Source of the DNA: Euptelea pleiosperma
Taxonomy: Eukaryota; Streptophyta; Magnoliopsida; Ranunculales; Eupteleaceae
Reading direction: 5' to 3'
NCBI GenBank assembly: GCA_035048495.1
Contig: CM068552.1
Location: 29,886,154 to 29,950,153, forward strand
DNA: 64,000 bases
How positions within the stretch are numbered: position 1 is the stretch's first letter; every line of letters begins with the position of its first letter. Shown here in pieces: positions 12,121-24,784 of this stretch. A model generated the notes under the pieces. The model did no database searches and was not told the origin of the DNA. It saw nothing but the letters and a program-made list of their open reading frames with translations. The position numbers and the translations under genes are program-made.

Positions 12121-13263
12121 TCTTTATAGTATATGATAAAAGTTCTTATAAAGTTGATCGAGTAGATGTATTGTTACAATGATTTCTGTTTGTATCATTT
12201 TGCACTAGTCAGAAATGAATTAACCCCAATGTTTTAGACCTTGGTCATGTGGGTCCCAAGACATGGGTGCGGTGGGTCACACATGTCTCATTTTTTAATG
12301 AACCAAGTGTAGAAGTGGAATGAACTGAATACCAACATCATTTTGTTTGGTAATATCACATGAAAATCGTGATATTACATGAAAATTGTTTTGGGAAGGA
12401 AGTTGAAAATGATGTTGCACCTTAAAGCAGATTGATCACGATTATTTGTTTGGTAATATCACATGAAAATAGGTGGCGAGCTTGCATCACTTTGTTTGGT
12501 AATTTCATGTATTTGTTGTGGTGTAGCATGTCATACTAACATTCCTGGAAAATGGAACATGTCTTTTTTTCGTGGTGTAGGCAAATTGCTTGATATCTCA
12601 TCAATCTTCTCTGTAGATATTATGCTACGTTTTGTATTATGAAGTAGGAATTACTCACATAATGTTACTGGATTTCCATGCGCAACAAACCAAGTGGTTT
12701 GGATCATTTTATCTCATCAATCTCCTCAGTCGAAATGTTTTCGATATGTATAGAAACATTTCGATTGAAGATAGGAAACATCTCATTTGAGTTCAAATTG
12801 AATCTTATTTTGAAGTTTCTCAAACTCAAAATGTACGGGAGTATAAAATTTCTTGCTATCGTTTATTGTTACAAATGAATAAATTAAGTATGAATGCATC
12901 AAATTCATGAATCTAAGATGCATTTACTCTAGATTGTGCAGATTATGGGGACAATTTAAAATTTGAGAAAAATCACAATTTCATTAGTTTGTACCCTAAA
13001 TATCCATGATTTGGCATAAATTGATTGTATGTTGTATAACTTAGCTTATTCTACAAGTTGGTTGGATTAAATATTTTGCTAAAAAAGTAATTATAAATTT
13101 TAAAATTAAGTAAATATTATATGTTAATAATAAATAAGTTTTTTAAAATTATACATAATATCAAGACATTAATATAAGTGAATAACGATTTGTTAATACT
13201 TTCATTTATGATTTATATAATTAATAATTAGATAATAGTTATTTATATAAATAATATTTTGAT
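12121..13263. other. AT-rich intergenic DNA
   Basis: Contains three copies of TTTGGTAATATCACATGAAAA-like text at 12345-12505 and a very AT-rich stretch at 13060-13260. No supported gene. Confidence 0.4.
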
Positions 13264-13572
13264 TGACCCCCATCTTGGCGTACCCACATAGAAGATGAAT
13301 CAATGGCTGATTTTTTGTGAGGATGATCTCTATGGTGAGGAGATCATCCTCACAAAAATTCAAATCATTCTGTTATTCCTAGACTGGTTTAGAAGCTGAA
13401 GCATTATGGACTGTTGATTTTTACCATGTAACTTTAAAATTACATTTGATGGGGTTAGAAATTTCAGAGTGGACTGATTTTTTGTTGGGGTGATCTATAT
13501 GGTGAGGTTATCATCCCCACCAAAAATCAGCCATTGATTCATCTTCTACGGGGGTACGCCAAGATGGGGGTC
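13264..13572. repeat. Fold-back MITE with GACCCCCATCTTGGCG termini
   Basis: GACCCCCATCTTGGCGTACC at 13264 is mirrored by GGTACGCCAAGATGGGGGTC ending at 13572, and the arms continue through GAAGATGAATCAATGGCTGA. It has no coding content. Inner segments of the same type recur at 16960-17400, 17750-17990 and 43140-43405. Confidence 0.8.
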
Positions 13573-14232
13573 AAAAAGGGGGGTCAGAAATGGGGGTCCC
13601 TTGGGCCCTACCCTATATTTAAAGCTTAGAATGGAAAACGAAGGCCAGTTCCAATTTGACATGACGTAAAAATAGAAGAAATATTAGTTATTATGGTTCA
13701 AAGTCAAGTTGTAACATTAAACACGATTGAGATTTTGATCCTGATGTTTGTGCGTGTGGCTTAAAGCAACCCAGAGCATAAACATCTTTCTATGTTTTTA
13801 GACTCATTTAACTCCAAACTTCACAGCTTAAGCCAAATCAAACACAAGAAAGTTTGGAAACGAAAGAAACATCTCATATGACCTACAAACAATTAGATCA
13901 AATTGAAAAAGATCTCAATTTTTCAATTTGTTCTGAGTTTATTTCTCTTCAAAACCGTGATCATAACAGGAATAAGTTCTCCATTTGTTAATTTTTTATT
14001 TTGATTTTTAGTTTAGAAACAATCTCGGTCGTATAGATCTCGGTTTTTGGCTTCGTTAGAAATTGAGATCACACTTTTTATCTTGATTTTTTTGGCTTCA
14101 CCAGAAACCAAGACCGAACACTTTTTATCTCGGTTGTAATCGATATCTTTCTTGATTTTTGTAATAGTGACACTAATTATTGATAGGTCTTCCTCGACTT
14201 ACAGATATGTATTTCATCTTTGACACTAAGGA

Positions 14233-14424
14233 GGTGTTTGGTAAACTTAATTTCAGCACTTAAAATTAATTAAAGTGTGGACGTGGGATGACTTTAAAAT
14301 AGTTACATTTTAAGTGAAACTTAATATTAAATACTGAATTTTTGGAGGTAAACAAATGGTACTTAAAGATTGAAAATCTTCATTTTCAGTCTTTTAAGTA
14401 CTGAAATTAAGTTTACCAAACACC
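14233..14424. repeat. Small MITE with GGTGTTTGGTAAACTTAA termini
   Basis: Terminal inverted repeats of about 30 bp: GGTGTTTGGTAAACTTAATT on the left is answered by AATTAAGTTTACCAAACACC on the right. Total about 190 bp, non-coding. The target duplication is not clear. Confidence 0.75.
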
Positions 14425-15119
14425 CTTCCCCAAGTTTGGGTATGTACGTTATCTTGTCTAACACTAGTGGGTGGCCCGTGCCCATGTAACTCCCGACACA
14501 GCATTTTGCCAAAATCCGGTGAGTGGCTGAGATTAACCGTCCAGTTGGGGGGATAAGATCTCAGCTCTTCGTTGTTGAAGCTGAAAAGAGGGGTATAAGT
14601 GGGGTTGACAAACGCTGTCACTTGTTATATAGATGTTAGCATTGACAAGTATGCAAAGAAAGCCATGCTGGCATGTCAGCTACCAACAACCTACTCCAAT
14701 GCATGTTAACATATGAAAAGACCCGATTGGCTACTTTGGTAAGGGGTTAAAGTCCCATTTGGGCTTTATTTTTGTAGGCCCATGGGAGCTCTATTGTTGA
14801 GATGTGAGGTGGAAGATCAATGGTCCAGAGTCCAGACTGCAACATCCAAGACCGTGAGGCTCTTGAAGGAGACTCCTCAAAGTTCTCACATGATAGGTGT
14901 TTTCTAGAATCAACTTTCAAGTTTCAACCACGAATTGTCTGTCCATCAAAACTTTCCATCCAAGCTTGGTCATAAAGTCCTATTAACATCCTTGCCTTCT
15001 TGAATCCCAAATCAGCCTCATTAGTGATTTCTTGCTATTCGGTTAGAGCATTTTTCATCATGGGCTTCATGAACAAGACTATGGGTGGGGTTCCAAGCCC
15101 ATGATGAAAGAACACACAA
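14425..15119. other. Intergenic sequence, no gene seen
   Basis: No motif-bearing open frame and no clear inverted termini. Ordinary low-copy-looking DNA. Confidence 0.3.
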
Positions 15120-16900
15120 ATCAAAGGGATAGAAATCACCGATCAGGCTAATTTTTGGTCTGTAGGTCCATCAAGGTGGGCTGACCTGAAAGAGTGCCAC
15201 GTGGCATTCGCAGGAGGATACCCATTTGGAGTCTTGTATTATTTTCTTATTGGTTGGCGAGCTGCTTGCAACCTCATTGTTGAGGTAAAGAATGTCAACT
15301 AATTGAAATTTTTTTTTTTGTTGCTCAACCACTTTTTGATCTAGTTGATCAGTGGCCCTACCTAACACACTTTTATTGGCCCACTGACACCCCTTGGTGG
15401 ATATACACACAAAAAATCAGCTTGCTTAATGATTTCTATCCATTGGAGATGGTACCCAAAAAAAAATTACTTGAATCCAACGGCTAGAATCGCTCCTGAA
15501 AATGCTAAAATGTAATGGCAAGAAATTACTAATCAGGACGGTTTTTGGTATGTATATCCACCAATATGTGGGCCAAACATCAATGTGGTCCATGGGCCCA
15601 AAAACATGGGCTACATAGGGATACATAAGTCCACTGATGACTGGTTCAAAACCCCGCTGGAGAACGAACTTTTCCCCCCATTTGAGTTATTAGTTATGAT
15701 TTTGATGCAGACGTCTGTATCCATCAAATTTCAATTGATGACTTCTGGTCCTTGGTGATGTCAACCATCTAAAAAGTCACGTGGCACTCTTTCGGCCTAC
15801 TGACCAGTAAAAACTTCGCTGACCACCCCCATGACAGCCCACAATATGAGCCATGTGGCACACTTTTAGAGGATGGTGACTGTATGGATGTTTTACCAAT
15901 CACTAGATGGGCCTACAAACCAAAAAATCAGCCTGGTTAGTGATTTCTAAGCGTTGGATTGGAGTCATTTTCATGGGTTGATCATAACTGTGTGAATTTG
16001 AGCATTCTTGGCCATTATTTGGGTACAAGGATCCATTTCAGGCTGATTTTAGGTTTGTAGGCCCAAAGTTCATGATGGAAAAATGCTAAAATCTAACGGC
16101 TAGTAATCACCACTTAAGACTATTTTTGCTGTGTAGGTCCACCAAAGGATGGGCCAAACATTCACGGTGTTAGTGGGCCCGAAAGAGGGTGCCGCATGGC
16201 CACTTGGGCACGTCTACAGACATTTTTATGGGAAATGGTTTGCCAGCTGCAAAGGACGTCATAAAAATCAACGACTCTCCATTAATACATTGGCAGGTGG
16301 GCCCATAGCATTTTGTTTTGGATAATTGTCCTGTCCAATTCATGTGGGCATAAGCATAATATTCCAATGCATTTTACGTGATGCCCTTTGCCTCGAGTAA
16401 CGCGTGAGGCAAAATTTTGAATTCTGTGTAAAAAATTTGATATTAAGGTCCCTAAAATTGACTTGTGGCTCTTTCTCGGACCCACTGACATGGGAATCTT
16501 TGATCCACAGCTTATTGAACCTTCCGTTGGATTCAAGCACTTTGATTCACCAACCAGGCTGATTTTTGGTTTGTAGGTCCACCAAAAACTTCATAGCTTC
16601 GGGACCCGAAAGAGTGCCATGTCATCATTATTAACACGTGTTATCATGAGGCCACATGCGACAACCTTAGGGTCGTGATGTAACAAGGTATTCCTGAAAT
16701 TTATGGACTTTTGTTACCGCTTTCATCTAGGTCCACTGACCGATGGATGTTTTGCCCACCCCTTGTTAGACATTTCTACCAAAAATCAGATTGTGTGATG
16801 GTTTTTAGACGTTGATTTAGTACTAAAAAATAATGGTTTAATCCAACGGCTAGAATCACTCTAATGCCTAGAAATTGCCAATCAGGGTGATTGTTTGTGC
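15120..16900. repeat. Cluster of G-box-family fold-back copies and fragments
   Basis: At least four whole or partial copies, about 15120-15210, 15345-15610, 15775-16215 and 16470-16900. They are recognised by the repeated pair CAAAAAATCAGC(C/T)TG and CAGGCTGATTTTTGGT, the 'gatgtttggccca' text and the arm motif CACGTGGCA (15196 and 15779). The tight spacing suggests insertion of copies into or beside each other. Confidence 0.6.
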
Positions 16901-17116
16901 GAGTGATCTATATTCACAGCATAGTTTAAAAGTTGAAGAATTAAGGACTGTCTATTTTTTACTATTAACTTGAAACCCACATTCGATGGTGTTAGAAATT
17001 TTAGAATAGGCTGATTTTTTGTAGGAGTGATCTATATGGTGAGGAGACCATCCTCACCAAAAATCAGCTATTGATTCATCTTCCATGTGGGTACTCCAAA
17101 ATTGTTGTCTATATAT

Positions 17117-17496
17117 GGGTCAGGATCGGGAGACAACATTTTCATACAACATTTTTGGCGTACCCACATGGAAGATGAATCAATAGCTGATTTTTGGTGA
17201 GGATGATCTCCTCACTATATAGATCACCCGTACAAAAAATCAGCACATTCTGAAATTTCGAACACCCTCAAATGTGGTTTTCAAGTTAATGATAAAAATA
17301 GACGGTCCATAATTCTTCAACTAGATCGGAATATCAGAATGATTTGAATTGCTGTGAGGATGATCTCCTCACCATAGAGACCATCTCGCCAAAAATCACC
17401 CCATTCCAAAACTCTAATTTATATATTGGGCCGCACCAAGTTTTTGTTGTCAAAAATATTGTATGAAAATGTTGTCCCCCGATCTCATCTCGACCC
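17117..17496. repeat. MITE with GGGTC...GACCC termini between TATAT repeats
   Basis: The left end, GGGTCAGGATCGGGAGACAA, is mirrored on the right by TTGTCCCCCGATCTCATCTCGACCC (tail only partly matching). TATAT lies on both sides. Inside is the GTACCCACATGGAAGATGAA text shared with the 13.2-kb MITE. Just to the left (about 16960-17100) is the same inner text in opposite orientation. A further diverged copy is at 17740-18045, and another at 43115-43405. Confidence 0.65.
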
Positions 17497-18050
17497 TATA
17501 TATATATTGAACTTGTTCCATTGGATAAAAGCATTTTTTCATCGTGGGCTTCACGAATAGGCCCATGGATGAAAAAAAATTGGGTCCAAGCCTGTGGTGG
17601 AAGGATGCTCAAATCCAACAGCTAAGAATCCCACATCAAGCTAATTTTTTTGTGGCATGGCAAACATGTATAAGTAGGGTTTGTCCATGGATCAGATTAA
17701 TCCAAAAATTCAACCGATCCAGTCTGATCAGATAATTTCAGGTCTGGAACCACCTAGAACATAAATCAATGGCTGATTTTTCGTAGATCATCCCAACACA
17801 AAATCAGCCCATTTTGAAATTTCTATCCCCATCAAATATGAGTTTCAAGTTAACCCTAAAAAAATAGACAGTGCATAATTCTTCAACTTGTAAACCAGGC
17901 TACGAATATCAGAATGATTTGAATTTTTGGGTGATCTCCTCACCATTGTGACCATCCTCACCAAAAATCATCCCATTCCAAAACTTCTAATTTATAAATT
18001 AGCCCCTGCCAATTTTTTTAATGAAAATATGTCTCCTAATCCTGACTAGA

Positions 18051-18433
18051 GTGTCAATTTTACCCGTTTAACCGGAACCGGAACCGGAACCGAAAACACC
18101 GGTTCTGATTCCACATTTTTGGGAACCGATTAAAAAGGAACTGAAACTGGAACCGAAAATGATGGTTTTGCTTATGGGTAGTATAATATGGAACAGAAAC
18201 CAATAGGAACCGGAACCAATATATAAATATAGTGTAAAAATTCTCATATTATCAAGATTGGACCCAATATACTCGAACCAGAACCGGAACCAACAGAAAT
18301 ATATATTCAATTCCGGTTTTGGATCCATCACTTGAGAACCGAAACCGTTAAGGACCCGAACCAATAAGAACTTGAACCACTTGTTCCGAATCTGGCCACC
18401 TTAATAACCGAACCAGAACCGACCTATTGACAC
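18051..18433. repeat. GTGTCAAT MITE, copy 1
   Basis: Ends GTGTCAATTTTACCCG at the left and TATTGACACC at the right, with a body full of GGAACCGGAACC words. The peptide frames across it (GSGSG, IGSN) are by-products of this composition. A second whole copy is at 20762-21116; broken copies are at 37400-38210 and about 59990-60865. Confidence 0.75.
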
Positions 18434-18439
18434 CCCATC

Positions 18440-18994
18440 CTGACCCTACATTTTTTTATTGCCTCTTTATTTTTTGATTGGCTTCTAGAAAACGATTATT
18501 CCCTGTAAATCTTCAAATAATTTAATATAGATCAAAACTTTTGGTTTATACTTTATAAATCCTTTTCTAGAAGACTTTTTTTTTCTTGTGGTCCTAAAAA
18601 GCCCCAAAATTAAAAAAGAAAAAAAAAGGGCTCTTATGTATGTAGTTTTCTCCGTTGGGATCGGCACAGTCAAACCTCTCCCCCACAGATTTCCCTTTCA
18701 TTCCTTTTGTTTAATCAATAAAACACACTGAAACACAAACCACTCCCCAACCATTTCAGCAATTGCGGCACTTTGTCTCTTTCCCTCTAAATTTGGCAAA
18801 AAACTTCTCAGATAAGAAACAAAAAATCAGCCAATTAAAAAAAGGAAGAACAAATTCAAGGAGAAATCTAATGAATTCTTTGTATTTGTTTAACAAAATT
18901 TTCTTCGATTTACACAGTTTGAAGTTTCTCTATCTCTGCGAGGACAGAAAAAAGAGGAAGAAGAAGAAGAAGAAATTAGTGGATTTGGGAGTAG
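18440..18994 (-). other. 3' flank of the U-box gene
   Basis: AT-rich and A-rich sequence downstream of the stop, probably including the 3'UTR. AATAAA-type words on the minus strand are not distinct enough to name one signal. No other gene seen. Confidence 0.35.
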
Positions 18995-20245
18995 TCAGAA
19001 AGGCATGATATGTGTGGTTTTTGTATCATAGCTAGAAAGACATGATTTAGAGTTTACACGGAAGATCTTAAGCAGATCGCTGGACATCTGTCGAACAGAT
19101 GGCGAGCAATTGCTCTGCATCAACAACAACATCTTCGTCAATCCGTTACTCTTCGTCACCGCCTCTTGTGCTTTCTGATCACGGAACAGATGGCATATGC
19201 TCCATACTATCACTACTGCATGCTCCGTCGCTGAATCCGAAACCTTCAACATTTTCTGAACTATTGCTGGAACACAGATTGGATCTTCGCATATCGCCGT
19301 CCGGCCTTCGGTACATGTCGATACCATTTCCAAGAGCTTCAAGATCTTTTCTGTAATGGAAACGCTGGAATCTAATTGAGAGAGTAGTTTTCCCAATATC
19401 TGAACTGCTCCGAGGCGTATGATCTGTAATCTGATCCGTCTTGGCATCGATACGGCGATTAAGCAAGATAATCCGGCTTCGATCGCACTCGATTCCGTCT
19501 CAGAACTTATCAGATGTAACAATTCGAACAACATGCCTTCCTTTTCCGCGATCAAAAGCTTCGATACAGGATCGATGGCGAGGTTTTCCAAAACCCTAGC
19601 CGATCCGATCCTTGAATCTAAGCTTCCTTTCTGCAAAACTAAAAAAATCGAAGCTAATAACTCTGGATTTCTCGTCATTGATCTCGTTAGTTGTTCTTTA
19701 TCTCTGTAATCCGTAAGAGCCAAATCCAAAATCCTAATCGTCTGTTCAAACAGTCCGATTTTTACATCACAATCGACATCGGCATTGTTTAAAACACCGA
19801 AAAGTACAGGAACAAAACCGTCGATCTTCGCGAGAAATTTCCGATTCTCATCGGACTCTTTCGCGAAATTGGAAATCTTCGACAAACAATCGAAGCAGTT
19901 TTCACCTCTGGTTTCGACGTTCTTGAACAAATCTCTCGCTTGTTTTTGTGAGACAGGGGAAGGAGACGTGGATGCCGGAGAGACGTCAGATTCGGATGTG
20001 TTCTCGACGGAATCAGACCAGATCCGGATCAAACGCTGGAGAGTGTGGTTAGGCACGAAATCTTTGCTCTGCAAGACCTGCATGGTGGCCGGACATGTGT
20101 TGTTGCCATTGTCGAGCCATGTCTGGATGCTGGACCGATCATAGGTGACGCCAGTGCAGAGACTCACTGGAGATTTCATCACGTCGAGTGAGATTGGACA
20201 CTTGAAGAAGTTCGGAACGGTGATGAACAAATCGTTCCTCACCAT
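18995..20245 (-). CDS. U-box/ARM E3 ubiquitin ligase, PUB27/28/29 (CMPG-like) group
   Basis: Single-exon gene of 416 codons. The U-box lies at about residues 9-80 (VPNFFKCPISLDVMKSPVSL, then GVTYDRSSIQTWL and CPATMQ). It fits plant U-box ligases that pass ubiquitin from an E2 to substrates, often in stress and defence signalling. The C-terminal two thirds are leucine-rich helices in ARM-like repeats, the expected substrate-binding part. I start at MVRND (20245), which matches this group's usual N-terminus. A longer in-frame start at 20416 adds 57 residues encoded by a CT-rich tract that reads as 5'UTR. The length fits the group (about 415-420 aa). No break or missing key residue is seen. Which of PUB27, 28 or 29 it corresponds to cannot be told by eye. 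Confidence 0.93.
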   Translation of the reverse strand: MVRNDLFITVPNFFKCPISLDVMKSPVSLCTGVTYDRSSIQTWLDNGNNTCPATMQVLQSKDFVPNHTLQRLIRIWSDSVENTSESDVSPASTSPSPVSQKQARDLFKNVETRGENCFDCLSKISNFAKESDENRKFLAKIDGFVPVLFGVLNNADVDCDVKIGLFEQTIRILDLALTDYRDKEQLTRSMTRNPELLASIFLVLQKGSLDSRIGSARVLENLAIDPVSKLLIAEKEGMLFELLHLISSETESSAIEAGLSCLIAVSMPRRIRLQIIRLGAVQILGKLLSQLDSSVSITEKILKLLEMVSTCTEGRTAICEDPICVPAIVQKMLKVSDSATEHAVVIVWSICHLFRDQKAQEAVTKSNGLTKMLLLMQSNCSPSVRQMSSDLLKIFRVNSKSCLSSYDTKTTHIMPF

Positions 20246-20430
20246 CTTGTTCTCTTCGAAAATCGAAAGATCCAAGTCGAGAGATGTAGAGAGAGAGAGA
20301 GAACAGAGAAGAAGGTGAAGCGTCGCGGTAGAGACTAGAGGGAGAGAGAGGGGGGGGGCGTGGCTTTTGAAGGAGGGAGGAGAAAGGGTCAAAGGAAGGA
20401 TCAGGGATGACGTCATGGTTTTTTTTTTTT
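20246..20430 (-). promoter_or_regulatory. CT-rich 5'UTR/leader of the U-box gene
   Basis: On the minus strand the leader is rich in CTCTCTCT (plus-strand GAGAGAGA at 20289-20351), a frequent plant core-promoter/5'UTR signature. It encodes the spurious N-terminal extension mentioned for the gene. A poly-T/poly-A run lies at 20420. Confidence 0.5.
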
Positions 20431-20761
20431 TTTTCTTAATTGCTGTGTGCTGTTTGGTCTTTGGTCAACGAGGAGCTCTTCCACAATTAGTGTGTGAATA
20501 TATAATAAGGCGCCAAAACGTCGAAGTGTGGCCGTGTGGGCTACGAAGACCGCTGAATTTTTTTTTGAGGGAGAAGTGTGGGCCCCAGGTGCTTGTCGGT
20601 CGATTAGTTCTGCGGAGTGCGGATACGAGGAAATTTTTTTTTATTTTTTATTTGATCCGAGAAAAAAGGACGGTTCTGCTTTCGGCTAGTTAGGCACTTA
20701 GCCCAATGGAGCAACCGATTACCCGACAGACAAAATTCGGGTCCAATAATAGTCTTGGAGC

Positions 20762-21116
20762 GGTGTCAATTTTACCCGTCAACGGGAACCGAATCGGAAC
20801 ATCGGTTCCGGTTCCACATTTTTGAGAATCGATTAAAAAAGAACCGGATCCTAACCGAACCAAAAATAATAGTTTTGGTTCTGGGTAGTTTAATATGGAA
20901 CCGGAACCGAACCGATATTTAAATATAGTATTAAAACTCTCATATTATCAAGATCGGACCCAATATATCCCGAACCGGAACCGACAGAAACTACATAATC
21001 AGTTCTGGTTCTGGTTCCATCATTTTGAGAATCGGAACCATTAAGGATCGGAAATGATAAGAACCTTCCGGTTTTGGCCACCTTAGGAACCGAACTGGAA
21101 CCGACCCCTTGACACC
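20762..21116. repeat. GTGTCAAT MITE, copy 2
   Basis: GGTGTCAATTTTACCCG at the left and CCCCTTGACACC at the right, with a GGAACCG-rich body collinear with the copy at 18051-18433. Confidence 0.75.
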
Positions 21117-22379
21117 CCTAGTATTGAGTAAGGAAAGGTGTACATTCGGGACCGAACCCCATCTGGATTTAGTTGGGCCAGGCTCCGGTTGGGCCGAAGC
21201 TTGAAGAACCTTACCTCGGTCTTACCCAAATCAAGAAAAGTTGAGTTTCCTCGGGCCAGGCATAGGCCGGTTTTTGAGCCCACTAAAAACCATTTTTAAT
21301 ATTTCAGGAGGGTTTGTGTAACCATAGTTAGCAATTCGGTATATGGTAAAGATTTGAAACGGGAAAAGTTTGAGATTAATTCGGTTTTAGGATAAAAAAA
21401 TTGGCCAAAAATTCAATCATTGTTGAAATGTTATATTCGTTTAGCCTTAAAAAAGCTTGAATTTTACCAATTTTTTCATTTTATGCGGTCATTTAATACG
21501 TTTTAGTTTAAACAGATAATTTCTTAAACAAAAAAAAATTTAAATAAATTTAAAAAATAAAAATAACTTTTTGACATTTACAAAAAGACAGTAACTAAAC
21601 GCCCTTTGAAAGGGCGTCTCTCCCTGACAAAATTTAAAGCTGAAAAAAGGCTGACAAACGCATTTTTAATTTACGGACGCCCTTTAGAAGGGCGTTTGCC
21701 CATACAAGAGTAAAACTTCTCTCACAATACGAACCACATGGCACACACTTAGTGGACACTGACCGTTGGCCAGTCCCTCAGTGTACGCTGACCGTAGAGC
21801 GTTTAGTTACTTTTTTTGTAAATGTTAGAAAGTTATTTTTATTTTTATAAATACATTAAAATATTTTTTTCGTTTAAGAAATTTTTCGTATTTTAAAAAA
21901 CACAAAATTCGTGTATTAAACGCATATAATATTAAAATTCATGATTTTTATTTTATGTGGCCGTAAACGTTTCTTTAAAAACAAAAAAATTGGGTATTAA
22001 ACACGTATAATATGTGAATTTACTAACTAGGTGTCTAACTAATATAATTACTAGTAATTTTTTTTCGAAAATAACTGCCCTGTTATAATGGTACACGTTA
22101 TCTATCCGTTATAATGTTATAACGGTCAAATTTAAACCTTGACAAAGAGGAAAGACCCAATCTTCCGAAACCATAAAACGGGTCGGGATCCGGGGACTCA
22201 CATTTTTGCAATCATAATTTGGATTCTAAGGATCCAACAGTGATTTTCTTTAGCAGAAAATGAATGGCAGCTCAGCACTATCAACCACCGTTGGATTCTC
22301 CGGAGAGCATGAGTGAAATTATGAGTGCGAAAAGGTGAGTCCGTGGAGTGGAGCCTGGTCCATAAATGAGAGAGTAGAG
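21117..22379. other. Non-coding DNA with GGGCGT hairpins
   Basis: Two short palindromes, ACGCCCTTTGAAAGGGCGT (21599-21617) and ACGCCCTTTAGAAGGGCGT (about 21676), sit about 75 bp apart in AT-rich sequence containing many AAATATTTT-like words. There is no gene. A short AACGGTCAAATTTAAACCTTG tail near 22120 belongs to the AACGGCCGTT MITE family. Confidence 0.45.
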
Positions 22380-22590
22380 TAAGGTGCGGGTGATGCAAAC
22401 ATTCAAAGACAAGAACCTAATGCAACACGGGTGTGTGACTCTGACTCACCAACTCCTGCTCTTCTCCAAGTTGGTGGGTCTGCACTACCCACATTTCTTT
22501 TTTATAATTTCAAGTCAAATTACTGAATTTTCAAACCTCACGACAAACAGACCCCTCACATCAATGAGGACTAATGACTAAGAGGAGTAC
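22380..22590 (+). repeat. Copy 1 of a 3-copy dispersed segment
   Basis: Starts GTGCGGGTGATGCAA, runs through AAGACAAGAACCTAATGCAA and AAGTTGGTGGGTCT, and ends near GAGGAGTACCAC. The same text occurs at about 26007-26215 and 27268-27470. The short frames in all three copies are alike but have no known domain. Confidence 0.6.
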
Positions 22591-22651
22591 CACATCAAAT
22601 TTCTTATTTGCCTCCCACTGTCTTGATTCTCATTCTCATTTTAATATGCAT

Positions 22652-23035
22652 CATGGTTTTAAAATAACGCTGTTTTAATGAATTTTTAACGGCCGCGGTA
22701 ACGCCCAAAGCCCGTTACATTATGAACCATTTTGATGCTTAGAAAATAACGGCCGTTATTGTTGTTATAACGAAAGTATTGACCGTTATTTTCAGAAAAA
22801 AAGTTGTGTAAAAAATGGTCGTTAATTTCTTTAATTTTCCATTCTTTTCCATTTTATTTTCGTTCTTGAAAATTTGAAATTCAGCGCCATTTTTTTTCCC
22901 GTTATTTCCATTATTTTTCGTTAATTTCTGTTATTTTCCCATTTTTTTCCCGTTTTTGGGCTTTGTCCGTTACAATTCGTTTTAACAACCATTTTAATGG
23001 AAAAACGGTAACACCCCCGGTCCGTTATATCTTAC
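22652..23035. repeat. AACGGCCGTT-family MITE, copy 1
   Basis: Begins CATGGTTTTAAAATAACG. The body is made of CCGTTA/TAACGG words with a conserved ATTCAGCGCCATTTTTT block. The right TIR is eroded. Related copies: 24883, 25353, 27005 (left-truncated), 59423, 61141 and 61567. Confidence 0.65.
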
Positions 23036-23419
23036 TTTGATTGGGCAAGATTTACTATAAATAGTAATTATTAAGTTCCAAAATAGAAAATACAATTTCT
23101 CTCATATTCGTGTTCAGAATTACAAATACATCAAAAACTCTCTTCTAGAACTTCTGTAGAATTTCTATGGATCAGGAGATATTCACGGTCAAAGATTCTA
23201 TAAATAACAAGATCTCACCACAAAAGATCTCAATAGTTTCCGGGCTCCTCTTCGGCCTCTTTTCGATAGTACCTAGATTGTACCAATTGGAGTCTGTATA
23301 ATAATGTTACGTCCGTTTCAGTATGAATGTCCCGTCACATAAACAATTGATGTCTTAAATTTTTTTGAATGACATGTCTATGCATGTGGATCCTCTTAGA
23401 TCATTGAAAAATCTACTAC

Positions 23420-24625
23420 TGGAGACAAAAAATTTCAAGAGTGATACGCTATTACAAGTGGGTTGTGGCTGCCATGAAAGGAACTTGTTCATCTCTTACT
23501 GCGGACCTCCAATTACTGCTTCGTTTTGAATCATTGAACCAATATGTTCTAAAAGTCGAATCAGCTGTTCTAAAAATCAAATCAGTTGATGATGACCCGA
23601 CCCATCTTGGGTAACGGTTCGCCATTTTTCTAGTTCTACCAACTGGTCCGGTCTGGATTTCGAATCTAATTATATCCAAATCTAGATCTCATTTTGCACA
23701 AATATACTTTGTTCTTTTGAAACCATGGGTAATCCAAGTCTCTTAGAGCACCCAATTAGTCTCCCGGGGCACGATAGTCACTCCTTCCACATGTGCCGGA
23801 GTGTACTGGAAGAGTTTGAGCCACTTATTACCCTACTCTTGCCAGCATGGTTTCAAGTTTCGGCTGAATTGGCCAAAACCGAAACGTTTCACCTGAAACC
23901 GAAATGTTTCGGTTGACAATAAAACTATGTTGGTTTCGTCCAAAACTGACTGAATCCGACCAAAACCAAGTTTCACAGTACAAATGTTTCAGTTGGTTTC
24001 AGTCAGTTCAGACCTCCGGCACATGTGGGTTGTGGCTATTCCTCGAGACAAAATTTCAAGAGTTATGCGCTAGTACAAGTGGGTTGTGGCTGCGATGAAA
24101 GGAACTTGTTCGTCTCTTACTGCGAGCCTCCAATTACTGTTTCGCAAATTCTGTGGTTCTAAAAATCAAATCAGTTGATGATGACCGACCCATCTCGGGT
24201 AACGGTTCACCATTTTTCTAGTTCTACCAACTGGTCTGGTCTGGGTTTCAGATCTAATTATATCCAAATCTAGATCTCATTTGCACAAATATACTTTTTT
24301 CTTTTGAAACCGTGGGTAATCCAAGTCTCTTAGAGCACCCAATTAGTCCCCCGGGGCACGACAGTCACTCCTTCCACATGTGCCGGAGTGTACTGGAAAA
24401 GTTTGAGCCACTTATTACCCTACTCTTTCCAGCATGATTTCAAGTTTCTGCCGAAATCGAAACGTTTCGGTTGGTTTCATCCAAAACTGATTAAAACCTA
24501 CCAAAACCAAGTTTCACGGTACAAATGTTTTGGTTGGTTTCAGTCAGTTCAGACCGAAACCGCCAAAACGTTTCGGTTTTGCCCCGAAACGAAACTATTG
24601 ACTTTGAACCATGCTTTTCAGGAGG
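23420..24625 (+). repeat. Tandem duplication, unit about 624 bp
   Basis: Unit 1 starts GAGACAAAAAATTTCAAGAG (about 23422) and unit 2 starts GAGACAAAATTTCAAGAG (about 24046). Both continue collinearly through ACAAGTGGGTTGTGGCTG, the CCCGGGGCACGA block and a GAAACGTTTCGG-rich tail. The divergence is modest. No gene. Confidence 0.75.
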
Positions 24626-24784
24626 GGGCCCACAAGGGGAGTTCAAATGCATGTTAAAGAATGAGTTTCATGATGTTTTGTTTTTTCGATAAGCGAGTTT
24701 CATGATGCTGGACCCATCTTGCTTCCTTGTTATCAAGTATATTCAAACTCATGAATCCAAAAAACAAAAGAAAAAGTTGCAGTC

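Noticed and set aside
20246..20416. 57-residue N-terminal extension of the U-box protein
   Set aside because: Low-complexity Leu/Ser/Pro from a CT-rich leader; the family start is at MVRND.
23725..24657. Repeated small frames (CFGWFQSVQT-like) in the tandem units
   Set aside because: They come from GAAACGTTTCGG-type repeats, appear in non-coding duplicated DNA and lack any conserved start or domain.
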